Of a stretch of 23,441 nt of DNA, positions 15,114 through 21,412 are shown piece after piece. Within the stretch, counting starts at the first letter, position 1. Every line of letters begins with the position of its first letter. The position numbers were made by a program, and so were the translations under genes. The stretch is taken from the NCBI GenBank assembly GCA_030602665.1, contig JAUVZE010000004.1, positions 1 through 23,441 on the forward strand, in the 5' to 3' direction. The notes under the pieces were generated by a model. The model was not told the origin of the DNA and ran no database searches. It saw nothing but the letters and a program-made list of their open reading frames with translations. This DNA is from Dehalococcoidia bacterium. GTDB taxonomy: Bacteria; Chloroflexota; Dehalococcoidia; Dehalococcoidales; JAUVZE01.

Positions 15114-15175
15114 CCTCCCTCTCCTTTGAAAGAGAGGGGGGAAGAGTGGTTCTTGAAGGGGCTTTGCCCCTTCAA
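15114..15175. repeat. Two-hairpin palindromic element between rplW and rplB
   Basis: Two inverted repeats lie side by side. The first pairs 15114-15123 with 15132-15141 (C/T-rich arm with A/G-rich arm, one G-T wobble, eight-base loop). The second is a perfect 10-bp stem, TTGAAGGGGC at 15153-15162 with GCCCCTTCAA at 15166-15175, and a three-base loop. Neither is followed by a T-run on the transcribed strand, so a plain terminator is unlikely. The layout resembles dispersed intergenic palindromic repeats (REP/MITE-like) seen in bacterial genomes; copy number cannot be judged from one window. Confidence 0.7.
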
Positions 15176-15190
15176 ACTTTCCCTTTTATT

Positions 15191-15475
15191 TTAAACACTT
15201 TCAAAGAGTTCAATCTTATCTCCTGATTTCAGTGTGACAATCGCCTTTTTATGAGATGGGGTTAACACCATTCGTCTCCCCACCCTTTTTGTCTTACCGG
15301 GAACAGTCATCACGTTAACTAACACCACCTTGACTTTAAATGCCTTTTCCACAGCCTGCTTAATCTGGTGCTTATTAGCCTCTTCAGCTACTTCAAAGAC
15401 ATACTTCCCCTGGGCTTGAAGCATGGTATTCTTCTCAGTTATTAGTGGACGGCGCAATACCTCGTAGAGGTGCAC
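15191..15475 (-). CDS. rplW: Large ribosomal subunit protein uL23 (L23)
   Basis: L23 sits at the tunnel exit and is the docking site for trigger factor and SRP. The start chosen is GTG at 15475, giving 94 residues that begin (V)HLYEVLRRPLITEKNTML, the family N-terminus. An AAGGAGG site at 15481-15487 lies five bases upstream. A further upstream start at 15514 would add 13 residues translated from inside rplD and unlike L23. Later landmarks are KYVFEVAEEANKHQIKQAVEKAFKVKVV-VNVM and TKRVGRR. The gene overlaps rplD by 41 bases. Confidence 0.96.
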   Translation of the reverse strand: MHLYEVLRRPLITEKNTMLQAQGKYVFEVAEEANKHQIKQAVEKAFKVKVVLVNVMTVPGKTKRVGRRMVLTPSHKKAIVTLKSGDKIELFESV

Positions 15476-16115
15476 TGCTTCCTCCTTGAGCCTTCTTTCC
15501 CCATAGCTGCTCAACTTTCCGCACGGCAGCTACCGTCATCAACAACCTCTTATAGGAGAGGATATCAACCACATTGAGTAGGTTGGCCGGCAGGGTCTTA
15601 ATTCCTACCAGGTTACGAGCCGACTTAACTACGCTCTCTTCTGGCTCATCAATAACCATAAGAGCCGAGGAGTCCACCCCCAGTGTTGCCAAAATCCGTA
15701 CCATCTCCCTAGTCTTGGGTTCGGGAACCTTTAACTCGTCCAGAATCATTAGCTCTCCATCCCCAGCCTTAGCTGAGAGGACACACCTTAGGGCTAGCTG
15801 GCGCATCTTCTTCGGCATCGCCTGCTGGTAGTCTCTTGGCCGAGGACCAAAAGCGATGCCACCTCCCCGGCGCAGTGGTGAACTGCGTCTGCCAGCCCGG
15901 GCTAGTCCAGTGCCTTTCTGACGAAATAGCTTCCTGGTGCTACCAGAAACCTCCCCCCTGGTTTTAGTACTAGCCGTCCCCTGACGAGCATTGGCTCGTT
16001 GTCGTACCATCGCTTGGTGGACCACTGCCTGATTAAACGGCACGGCAAAAACTTCGTCACTTATCTCAATATCTTCCACTACCTCACCAGCCAGGCTGTA
16101 AACTGGAACTTGCAC
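15435..16115 (-). CDS. rplD: Large ribosomal subunit protein uL4 (L4)
   Basis: L4 helps form the constriction of the peptide exit tunnel, and in E. coli it represses the S10 operon. The 226-residue product has the tunnel-loop region RGEVSGSTRKLFRQKGTGLARAGRRSSPL-RGGG-AFGPRPRDY (about 54-96) and a C-terminal half with VDILSYKRLLMTVAAVRKVEQLW. The last 20 or so residues (G-K-K-A-Q-G-G-S-S-A...) extend past the usual L4 end and overlap rplW by 41 bases. The start is GTG at 16115, with a GGGGGAAG site formed by the end of rplC. Confidence 0.96.
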   Translation of the reverse strand: MQVPVYSLAGEVVEDIEISDEVFAVPFNQAVVHQAMVRQRANARQGTASTKTRGEVSGSTRKLFRQKGTGLARAGRRSSPLRRGGGIAFGPRPRDYQQAMPKKMRQLALRCVLSAKAGDGELMILDELKVPEPKTREMVRILATLGVDSSALMVIDEPEESVVKSARNLVGIKTLPANLLNVVDILSYKRLLMTVAAVRKVEQLWGKKAQGGSSAPLRGIAPSTNN

Positions 16116-16119
16116 CTTG

Positions 16120-16743
16120 TTACTTCCCCCTAACCGATTTCCTTATTAGTAGTAGCCCATTCCTAGCTCCAGGCACTGCCCCCTTAACCAGCAACAGGTT
16201 ACGGGTGGGGTCAGCGGCAAACACCTCTAGGTGACGTACCGTCACTCGGCTACTGCCCATATGTCCTGGCATACGCTGCCCCTTAAATACTCTACCCGGC
16301 GAGGTAGTAGCCCCTATTGAGCCTGGGGCACGGTGCCGGTCTGATTGCCCGTGCGTTTTGGGACCGCCAGCAAAATGATAGCGCTTTACTACGCCGGCAA
16401 AGCCCTTACCCTTTGATATCCCAGTAATATCAACCAGGTCACCGTCCTTAAACAGGCTAACATCAACCCTATCCCCCACCTTAATAGCTTCGGCATCGTC
16501 TACCCTGAGTTCCCGAAGATACTTAAACTGGCCTAAACCTTTGAGGTGCCCTCTCTGGGGGGACTTGAGCCGCTTGGCCTCACTAAAACCAAGCTGAGCG
16601 GCATTATATCCCTCCTTGGCCACCGTTTTAACCTGTATTACTGCGCACGGACCAGCCTCAATAGCAGTTACTGCCTCAGCTTTACCATCCTCGCCAAATA
16701 TCTGGGTCATGCCCAGCTTTCGGCCGATAATACCTTGAATCAT
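16120..16743 (-). CDS. rplC: Large ribosomal subunit protein uL3 (L3)
   Basis: L3 binds 23S rRNA near the peptidyl-transferase centre and starts 50S assembly. The 207-residue protein begins MIQGIIGRKLGMTQIFGEDG. It has D-V-T-G-I-S-K-G-K-G-F-A-G-V, then KRYHFAGGPKTHGQSDRHRAPGSIGATTSPGRVFKG-RMPGHMG, the L3 signature with the conserved Gln that is methylated in E. coli. The ATG at 16743 follows rpsJ by 37 bases. Confidence 0.97.
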   Translation of the reverse strand: MIQGIIGRKLGMTQIFGEDGKAEAVTAIEAGPCAVIQVKTVAKEGYNAAQLGFSEAKRLKSPQRGHLKGLGQFKYLRELRVDDAEAIKVGDRVDVSLFKDGDLVDITGISKGKGFAGVVKRYHFAGGPKTHGQSDRHRAPGSIGATTSPGRVFKGQRMPGHMGSSRVTVRHLEVFAADPTRNLLLVKGAVPGARNGLLLIRKSVRGK

Positions 16744-16780
16744 ATCTTTAGCACCCTATACTTAGCCATTAAAACACTTA

Positions 16781-17089
16781 TTATATCTTGATATCTATAT
16801 CAACCCCGGCTGGTAGGTTCAGCCTGGTCAGGGCATCTATAGTCTTAGAAGTCATCTCCACAATATAAATAAGACGTTTATGGGTTCGAATTTCAAATTG
16901 CTCCTGCGAGTCTTTATCGATAAACGGGGAGCGGATGACACTAAACTTTTGAATGTGAGTTGGCAGAGGCACTGGTCCAGAGACAACTGCACCAGTTCGC
17001 TCCGCTGCCTCTACTATCTGCAGGGCAGATTGGTCAAGTATTTTATGGTCAAAGCCCTTTAGTCTGATGCGAATCTTTGGTTTAGGCAT
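16781..17089 (-). CDS. rpsJ: Small ribosomal subunit protein uS10 (S10)
   Basis: S10 is a 30S head protein that also acts as the antitermination factor NusE in the NusB-S10 complex. The 102-residue protein has the standard length. It contains IRLKGFDHKILDQSALQIVEAAERTGA-VSGPVPLPT and R-THKRLI-I------TIDAL-RLNLPAGVDI-IKI. The ATG at 17089 has a GAGGTC-like site upstream. It follows fusA with no tuf gene between them, so the str and S10 operons are joined directly. Confidence 0.97.
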   Translation of the reverse strand: MPKPKIRIRLKGFDHKILDQSALQIVEAAERTGAVVSGPVPLPTHIQKFSVIRSPFIDKDSQEQFEIRTHKRLIYIVEMTSKTIDALTRLNLPAGVDIDIKI

Positions 17090-17122
17090 ATAAAGACCTC
17101 GCTGAGTCTAGATTCAATTGCC

Positions 17123-19207
17123 TTATCTTCTTACCCATACCTTATCAGTAATCTGAGCCATTAGTTCTGCTGGTAGTTGCTCATAGCGACAAAATTCCAT
17201 AGAATGATTGGCTCTACCCTGGGTTAGTGACCTGAGGCTGGTGGCGTAGCCAAAGGTTTCAGCTAAGGGTATAAGAGCGCGAATAGTACACATTTCGGCA
17301 TATTGCGTCTCGATAGCCTCAATATGTCCCCTTCTGGAGGTGAGGTCACCGGTTATATCACCCAGAAATTGTCCTTGAGTAACCACTTCCAGATTCATAA
17401 TCGGCTCCAGCAGGGTAGGTTTGGCTTTAGCCACACCATTCTTTAGCGCCATTGAGCCGGCCATCTTAAAGGCTAACTCCGAAGAATCAACCTCATGGTA
17501 GCTACCATCATAGAGGGTTACCTTGATATCGACCAAGGGATAGCCAGCAAATACCCCGGTATCCAGCGCCTCTTTAATACCAGCCTCGGCGGCGAAAATA
17601 AATGGCTTGGGTATAATCCCACCCTTAATCCGGTCAATAAACTGAAAGCCACCGCCGCGCTCCAGTGGTTCAATCTCAATACAGACATGTCCATACTGAC
17701 CACGGCCTCCAGTTTGTCGTACAAGTCTTCCTTCAGCTTTGGCCGGGATGGTAATGGTCTCCCTATAGGCAACCCGTGGCTTACCCACCTTTGCCCCCAC
17801 CCTAAATTCACTGAATAACCGGCTTATGATGACTTCTAGGTGAAGTTCACCCATACCGGAAATAACTGTCTGCCCTGTTTCCTGGTTGTAATCTATCTTA
17901 AAGGTTGGGTCCTCATCAGCCAGCCGGTTTAGGGCTTCCGCCATCTTGTCCTGGTCAGCCCTGGTTTTAGGCTCAATGGCAACCGAGAGCACTGGTTCAG
18001 GGAAACGGATTGATTCCAGAAGCACCGGATTAGCCGAATCGCACAGGGTATCGCCAGTGAGGGTGTTCTTGAGACCCAGTGTAGCCGCAATAGCTCCAGT
18101 GTCAGCCGCAACTACCTCCTCACGCCGATTGGCGTGCATCAGCAGTAGTCGCCCAATGCGCTCTCTCTCACCTCTGGTTGAGTTAAATACCTGTGCTCCT
18201 GCCTTCACCTTGCCAGAATACACTCTAAAATAGACTAGTCTGCCGACAAAGGGGTCAGAAACCACCTTAAAAGCCAGTGCGGAAAAGGGTGCCTCATCTT
18301 TGGCGAGGCGGTGGACTTCAACTCTCTTCTTGGTGTCAACCCCCCTCACTGGCGGCATGTCTAATGGGGATGGAAGGTAGCTTACAATAGCGTCTAGTAA
18401 TGGCTGGATACCCTTATTCCTCAGGGCACTGCCGCAGAGAACTGGTACCCCTTTAGTCGCCAGGGTTATCCTTCTTACTGCTAGTCTTAACTCAGCAGTA
18501 GTAATACTACTACCCTCAAGATAAGCTGTCATAATCTGGTCATCGTGTTCAGCCAATTTTTCAATTAGTGCCTGATGACATGTACTACATATTGTCTGCT
18601 CTGACTCAGGGATAGCTACCTCTATCGGTTCTGAATCAGGGTCGCCGTCAAAACTCCAAGCTCTGTTCTCTATCAAGTCAATAATGCCCTCAAACGAAGC
18701 TTCACCGCCTAAAGGCAGTTGTATTGGCAGGGGGGTGGCATGCAGTCGCTCCTCAATCATAGATAGAGTTCGGTTAAAATTGGCACCGACTCGGTCCATT
18801 TTATTAATGAAGCAAATCCGGGGCACATGGTATCTGTCAGCCTGACGCCATACTGTCTCTGACTGAGCCTCAACTCCAGCCACTCCGTCGAAAACTACCA
18901 CCCCGCCATCCAGCACTCTGAGACTACGCTCTACCTCAGCAGTAAAATCCACGTGCCCTGGAGTATCAATAATATTGATGCGATGATTCTGCCAATGACA
19001 GGTTGTGGCCGCCGCCGTGATAGTAATGCCACGCTGCCTTTCCTGCGCCATCCAATCCATCACTGTCGTTCCTTCGTCCACGTCACCAATCTTATAGGTG
19101 CGGCCGGTATAATATAGTATCCTCTCGGTGACGGTGGTTTTACCGGCATCAATGTGAGCGATGATACCTATATTGCGTATGCGGTCTAACGGAAAACTCC
19201 TAGGCAC
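17123..19207 (-). CDS. fusA: Elongation factor G
   Basis: EF-G is the GTPase that drives translocation and, with RRF, ribosome recycling. The start chosen is GTG at 19207, giving 694 residues that begin (V)PRSFPLDRIRNIGIIAHIDAGKTT, as in typical EF-G. The sequence GAGGGTAGG lies just upstream. An open frame reaches back to 19381 inside rpsG, but those 58 residues are unlike the family. GTPase motifs are AHIDAGKTT (17-25), RGITI (59-63), DTPGHVD (81-87) and NKMD (135-138). Domains II to V follow in order. A CxxC pair in the G-prime part (ICSTC) is not typical of EF-G as I recall it. rpsG lies 76 bases upstream. Confidence 0.96.
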   Translation of the reverse strand: MPRSFPLDRIRNIGIIAHIDAGKTTVTERILYYTGRTYKIGDVDEGTTVMDWMAQERQRGITITAAATTCHWQNHRINIIDTPGHVDFTAEVERSLRVLDGGVVVFDGVAGVEAQSETVWRQADRYHVPRICFINKMDRVGANFNRTLSMIEERLHATPLPIQLPLGGEASFEGIIDLIENRAWSFDGDPDSEPIEVAIPESEQTICSTCHQALIEKLAEHDDQIMTAYLEGSSITTAELRLAVRRITLATKGVPVLCGSALRNKGIQPLLDAIVSYLPSPLDMPPVRGVDTKKRVEVHRLAKDEAPFSALAFKVVSDPFVGRLVYFRVYSGKVKAGAQVFNSTRGERERIGRLLLMHANRREEVVAADTGAIAATLGLKNTLTGDTLCDSANPVLLESIRFPEPVLSVAIEPKTRADQDKMAEALNRLADEDPTFKIDYNQETGQTVISGMGELHLEVIISRLFSEFRVGAKVGKPRVAYRETITIPAKAEGRLVRQTGGRGQYGHVCIEIEPLERGGGFQFIDRIKGGIIPKPFIFAAEAGIKEALDTGVFAGYPLVDIKVTLYDGSYHEVDSSELAFKMAGSMALKNGVAKAKPTLLEPIMNLEVVTQGQFLGDITGDLTSRRGHIEAIETQYAEMCTIRALIPLAETFGYATSLRSLTQGRANHSMEFCRYEQLPAELMAQITDKVWVRR

Positions 19208-19226
19208 AGTCCTACCCTCTACCTGA

Positions 19227-19261
19227 AATGTTATTGATACTGGGCTTTTTTCTATAACATT
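19227..19261. repeat. Weak inverted repeat in the rpsG-fusA spacer
   Basis: The 76-base spacer between rpsG and the fusA start holds an 8-bp perfect inverted repeat, AATGTTAT at 19227-19234 and ATAACATT at 19254-19261, with a 19-base loop. It may form a small hairpin in the leader of fusA, or be chance in AT-rich sequence. On the minus strand the same spacer contains TTATCA and TATAGA separated by 17 bases, a poor promoter-like pair. Confidence 0.25.
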
Positions 19262-19283
19262 GGACCTAATGATTGATAACCCC

Positions 19284-19754
19284 TTACCATCTATAGTGGG
19301 CGAAGGCTCGATTAGCCTCAGCCATTCTATGAGTATCCTCACGCTTCTTAATAGTTGTCCCCTGTCCCTTTGAAGCATCACTAAGTTCAGCTGCCAGTTT
19401 CTCGGCCATAGATTTACCTGCCCTTGACTTGGCTGAAGTTATTAGCCAGCGTATAGCTAGAAAAAGACCACGGTCATGGCTGACTTCCACTGGCACCTGA
19501 TAGGTAGCTCCCCCCACCCGGCGTGGCTTAACCTGGAGGAGAGGAGTCGCATTCCTTACCGCCTGTTCTGAAATGCTGACTGGGTCTTTTCGCTCCTGCT
19601 GCTCCATAATCTGTAGAGCCTCATATACAATTCTTTCCGCAGTGCTTTTCTTACCGTCCTTCATGACTTTATTAATTAACCTGGCTACTATCATGTTGTG
19701 GTGCTTAGCATCAAGTGGTATCTCTCTTTTTGTAACTCGTCCTCGTCTTGGCAC
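19284..19754 (-). CDS. rpsG: Small ribosomal subunit protein uS7 (S7)
   Basis: S7 starts assembly of the 30S head; in E. coli it represses the str operon. The 156-residue protein begins (V)PRRGRVTKREIPLDAKHHN and has LINKVMKDGKKSTAERIVYEAL, the A-VNATPLLQVKPRRVGGATYQVPVEV block and REDTHRMAEANRAFAHYRW at the end, all standard. The start is GTG at 19754; its AAGGAG site is made by the last codons of rpsL, and the two genes are one base apart, so coupling is likely. Confidence 0.97.
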   Translation of the reverse strand: MPRRGRVTKREIPLDAKHHNMIVARLINKVMKDGKKSTAERIVYEALQIMEQQERKDPVSISEQAVRNATPLLQVKPRRVGGATYQVPVEVSHDRGLFLAIRWLITSAKSRAGKSMAEKLAAELSDASKGQGTTIKKREDTHRMAEANRAFAHYRW

Positions 19755-19755
19755 T

Positions 19756-20199
19756 CTAAAGCTCCTTCACTAAACTAACCTCAGTACCCTCGGTTAGTTT
19801 AGCCCCATATTTGCTACGTCCCTGACGACGGTTAGCTACACCACTAGCATCTAGTGCTCCTCTGATGATGTGATAGCGGACTCCAGGTAAATCCCTTACC
19901 CGTCCACCCCGAATTAAAACAACTGAGTGTTCCTGCAACTCATGCCCCTCGCCAGGAATATAGGCGGTTACCTCCATACCATTGGTTAGTCGCACCCTGG
20001 CTATCTTGCGTAATGCCGAGTTAGGTTTCTTGGGGGTAGTGGTCTTAACCTGAACACAAACCCCTCGCTTTTGTGGGGAGCCCTTTCCCCATATCATCTT
20101 ATTCTTTAAAGCATTATAGGTAAGACGCAGTGCCGGCGTTTTGGTCTTCTTGGTGACCTTCTTGCGTCCTTTACGGACAAGCTGATTAATAGTTGGCAA
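19756..20199 (-). CDS. rpsL: Small ribosomal subunit protein uS12 (S12)
   Basis: S12 lies at the decoding centre and determines streptomycin sensitivity in many bacteria. The start chosen is TTG at 20199, giving the canonical (L)PTINQLVRKGRKK with GGGAGGAGA three bases upstream; an open frame from 20223 would add eight foreign residues. The product is 147 residues. It has an insertion after TPAL (about residues 25-41) in the position where Bacillus S12 has one, the TPKKPNSALRK motif (55-65; Lys57/Lys58 match E. coli Lys42/Lys43), and RDLPGVRYH with Asp103 at the methylthiolated position. The C-terminus is slightly longer than usual (TEGTEVSLVKEL). Confidence 0.97.
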   Translation of the reverse strand: MPTINQLVRKGRKKVTKKTKTPALRLTYNALKNKMIWGKGSPQKRGVCVQVKTTTPKKPNSALRKIARVRLTNGMEVTAYIPGEGHELQEHSVVLIRGGRVRDLPGVRYHIIRGALDASGVANRRQGRSKYGAKLTEGTEVSLVKEL

Positions 20200-20226
20200 T
20201 TGTCTCCTCCCTAACCTACACAATCT

Positions 20227-20254
20227 AAATGGATGAGCCTTAGCTCATCCATTT
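20227..20254 (-). promoter_or_regulatory. Perfect 12-bp hairpin in the rpsL leader
   Basis: AAATGGATGAGC at 20227-20238 and its exact complement GCTCATCCATTT at 20243-20254 enclose a four-base loop. In the rpsL transcript this would fold as a strong stem with a UAAG loop, ending 27 bases before the TTG start and just ahead of the ribosome-binding site. No T-run follows in the direction of transcription, so it is not a simple terminator. A regulatory leader structure, an RNA-stabilising stem, or a small dispersed palindrome are all possible. Confidence 0.6.
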
Positions 20255-20329
20255 CAAGCCGCAGTCAACGATTGAACCTCAAGTCTCAGTCTATCAACTA
20301 TCAGCCGAACTTACAGACACTAAAACTTA

Positions 20330-20358
20330 AGTTTAGCACAGCCAATGGTTAATGTCAA
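20330..20358 (-). promoter_or_regulatory. Predicted sigma70-type promoter for the ribosomal gene cluster
   Basis: On the minus strand a perfect TTGACA (20353-20358) is followed after exactly 17 bases by TAAACT (20330-20335), with a TG one base before it (an extended -10). Transcription would begin near 20323, giving a leader of about 125 bases before rpsL. A 12-bp palindrome, AAACTTAAGTTT at 20323-20334, overlaps the -10 element and the expected start point. Confidence 0.6.
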
Positions 20359-20553
20359 CAACTTCTGTTAGGGGTAGGTCACGCCCACTATAACACCACC
20401 ATTTTGATTATGGCTAGAAGAGGTGTAACCTAGCGGTTGGTCGATACCAGCGTCTGAATTGTGATATATTATTATACTACCACTATTTAAGCTAGGTGGC
20501 TACTGGGCTTTGGACTGCCGGTAATTAAGAGTTTAATCTGGGCAGGGGGTAGA
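20336..20553. other. Divergent intergenic region between rpsL and birA
   Basis: No gene is seen between rpsL (start at 20199) and birA (start at 20554). This upstream part holds the rpsL promoter's -35 box and an AT-rich patch at about 20461-20490. That patch contains TATAAT on the minus strand (20471-20476) and TATACT on the plus strand (20473-20478). Neither has a convincing -35 box at the right spacing, so a second rpsL promoter or a birA promoter here is only a possibility. Closer to birA there is a TTTAAT at about 20532. I see no RNA gene. Confidence 0.4.
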
Positions 20554-21345
20554 GTGGGAGTAACGGAAAATAGCTTATCGCCGACTTCTATTACTGATAA
20601 TTTAGAGACTCATTTTGTTGGGCAGAGGGTTATTTATTATCCCAGCCTGACTTCAACCATGGAGGTAGCCAGGCGAGAGGCCCAACGGGGGGCAGCAGAA
20701 GGAACAGTTATTATTGCTGATGAGCAAACTGTGGGGAGGGGTCGGGTAAGGCGCATCTGGCTATCGCCCAGGGGTAATATTGCTTTATCTATTATTCTCT
20801 ATCCCAGCATAGTTTACTTACCTTCCCTCATTATGTTAGCTTCTCTGGCGGTGGTCTATAGTATTGAGAGTGTCACTGGCTTGAAGGCGCAGCTTAAGTG
20901 GCCTAACGATGTCCTGATAAGTGGGAGGAAGGTGTGCGGGATTTTAATTGAAAGCGATGTGAGGGGGGGTAGGGTGGACTACGCCATAATCGGCATTGGG
21001 ATAAATGTTAACCTTAGGTTGGCTGATTTCCCTGAGTTCTCACCAGTTGCTACCAGTCTTTCTGGTGAATTGGGAAGAGAGGTACCGCTCATTGAGGTAA
21101 TACGGCGCCTGCTGGTTGAGGTAGAGAGGCTGTATTTAGCTTTGCCGTCTGGGGAGTCTATCTACCAGCAATGGCGGGACAGGTTAATCACACTGGGGAG
21201 GAAGGTCGAGGTAAGGTGGGGCAAGACCATATATACAGGCGTAGCTGAATCAGTAGCCGGGGATGGTAGCCTGCTACTGCGCCGCTCGGATGGAAGTCTA
21301 ACCAAAATTGTAGCCGGTGATGTTACCCTGCGTGACTACAAATAA
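20554..21345 (+). CDS. birA: Biotin--[acetyl-CoA-carboxylase] ligase, catalytic type without HTH domain
   Basis: This enzyme activates biotin with ATP and attaches it to a lysine of biotin carboxyl carrier proteins. The 263-residue protein has the catalytic domain motifs: SLTSTMEVAR (31-40), the biotin loop GRGRVRRIWLSPRGN (61-75), KWPNDV (115-120), GRKVCGILIE (124-133, with Lys126 at the active-site position) and IGIGINVN (146-153). A C-terminal SH3-like domain follows from about 215. There is no N-terminal DNA-binding HTH, so it is a class I ligase that should not repress biotin genes. The loop has Arg where most ligases have the second Gly of GRGRxGR. The start is GTG at 20554 with AGGGGG upstream. 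It is transcribed away from the ribosomal cluster. Confidence 0.93.
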   Translation: MGVTENSLSPTSITDNLETHFVGQRVIYYPSLTSTMEVARREAQRGAAEGTVIIADEQTVGRGRVRRIWLSPRGNIALSIILYPSIVYLPSLIMLASLAVVYSIESVTGLKAQLKWPNDVLISGRKVCGILIESDVRGGRVDYAIIGIGINVNLRLADFPEFSPVATSLSGELGREVPLIEVIRRLLVEVERLYLALPSGESIYQQWRDRLITLGRKVEVRWGKTIYTGVAESVAGDGSLLLRRSDGSLTKIVAGDVTLRDYK

Positions 21346-21352
21346 AGGCACT

Positions 21353-21390
21353 CCCAGAGCCCGCCGTTCAGCAGGCTCTGGGTTTACTTT
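21353..21390 (+). terminator. Intrinsic terminator after birA
   Basis: CCCAGAGCC at 21353-21361 pairs perfectly with GGCTCTGGG at 21374-21382, and TTTACTTT follows. It lies eight bases after the birA stop. The slipin gene on the opposite strand ends at 21413, about 30 bases away, so the hairpin may also stop transcription from that side, although its T-rich stretch there is farther from the stem. Confidence 0.85.
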
Positions 21391-21412
21391 ACCCTAAGCT
21401 GGTGACCATTGG

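Noticed and set aside
19208..19381. N-terminal extension of EF-G overlapping rpsG
   Set aside because: The extra 58 residues are unlike any EF-G, and part of them reads through rpsG. The GTG at 19207 gives the family N-terminus and has its own ribosome-binding site.
20227..20254. rpsL-leader hairpin as an intrinsic terminator
   Set aside because: No T-run follows the stem on either strand, and on the minus strand it lies between the promoter and an essential gene. It is kept only as a leader structure.
20554..21345. BirA as a biotin-operon repressor acting on the divergent rpsL promoter
   Set aside because: The protein lacks the N-terminal HTH domain, so DNA binding is not expected.
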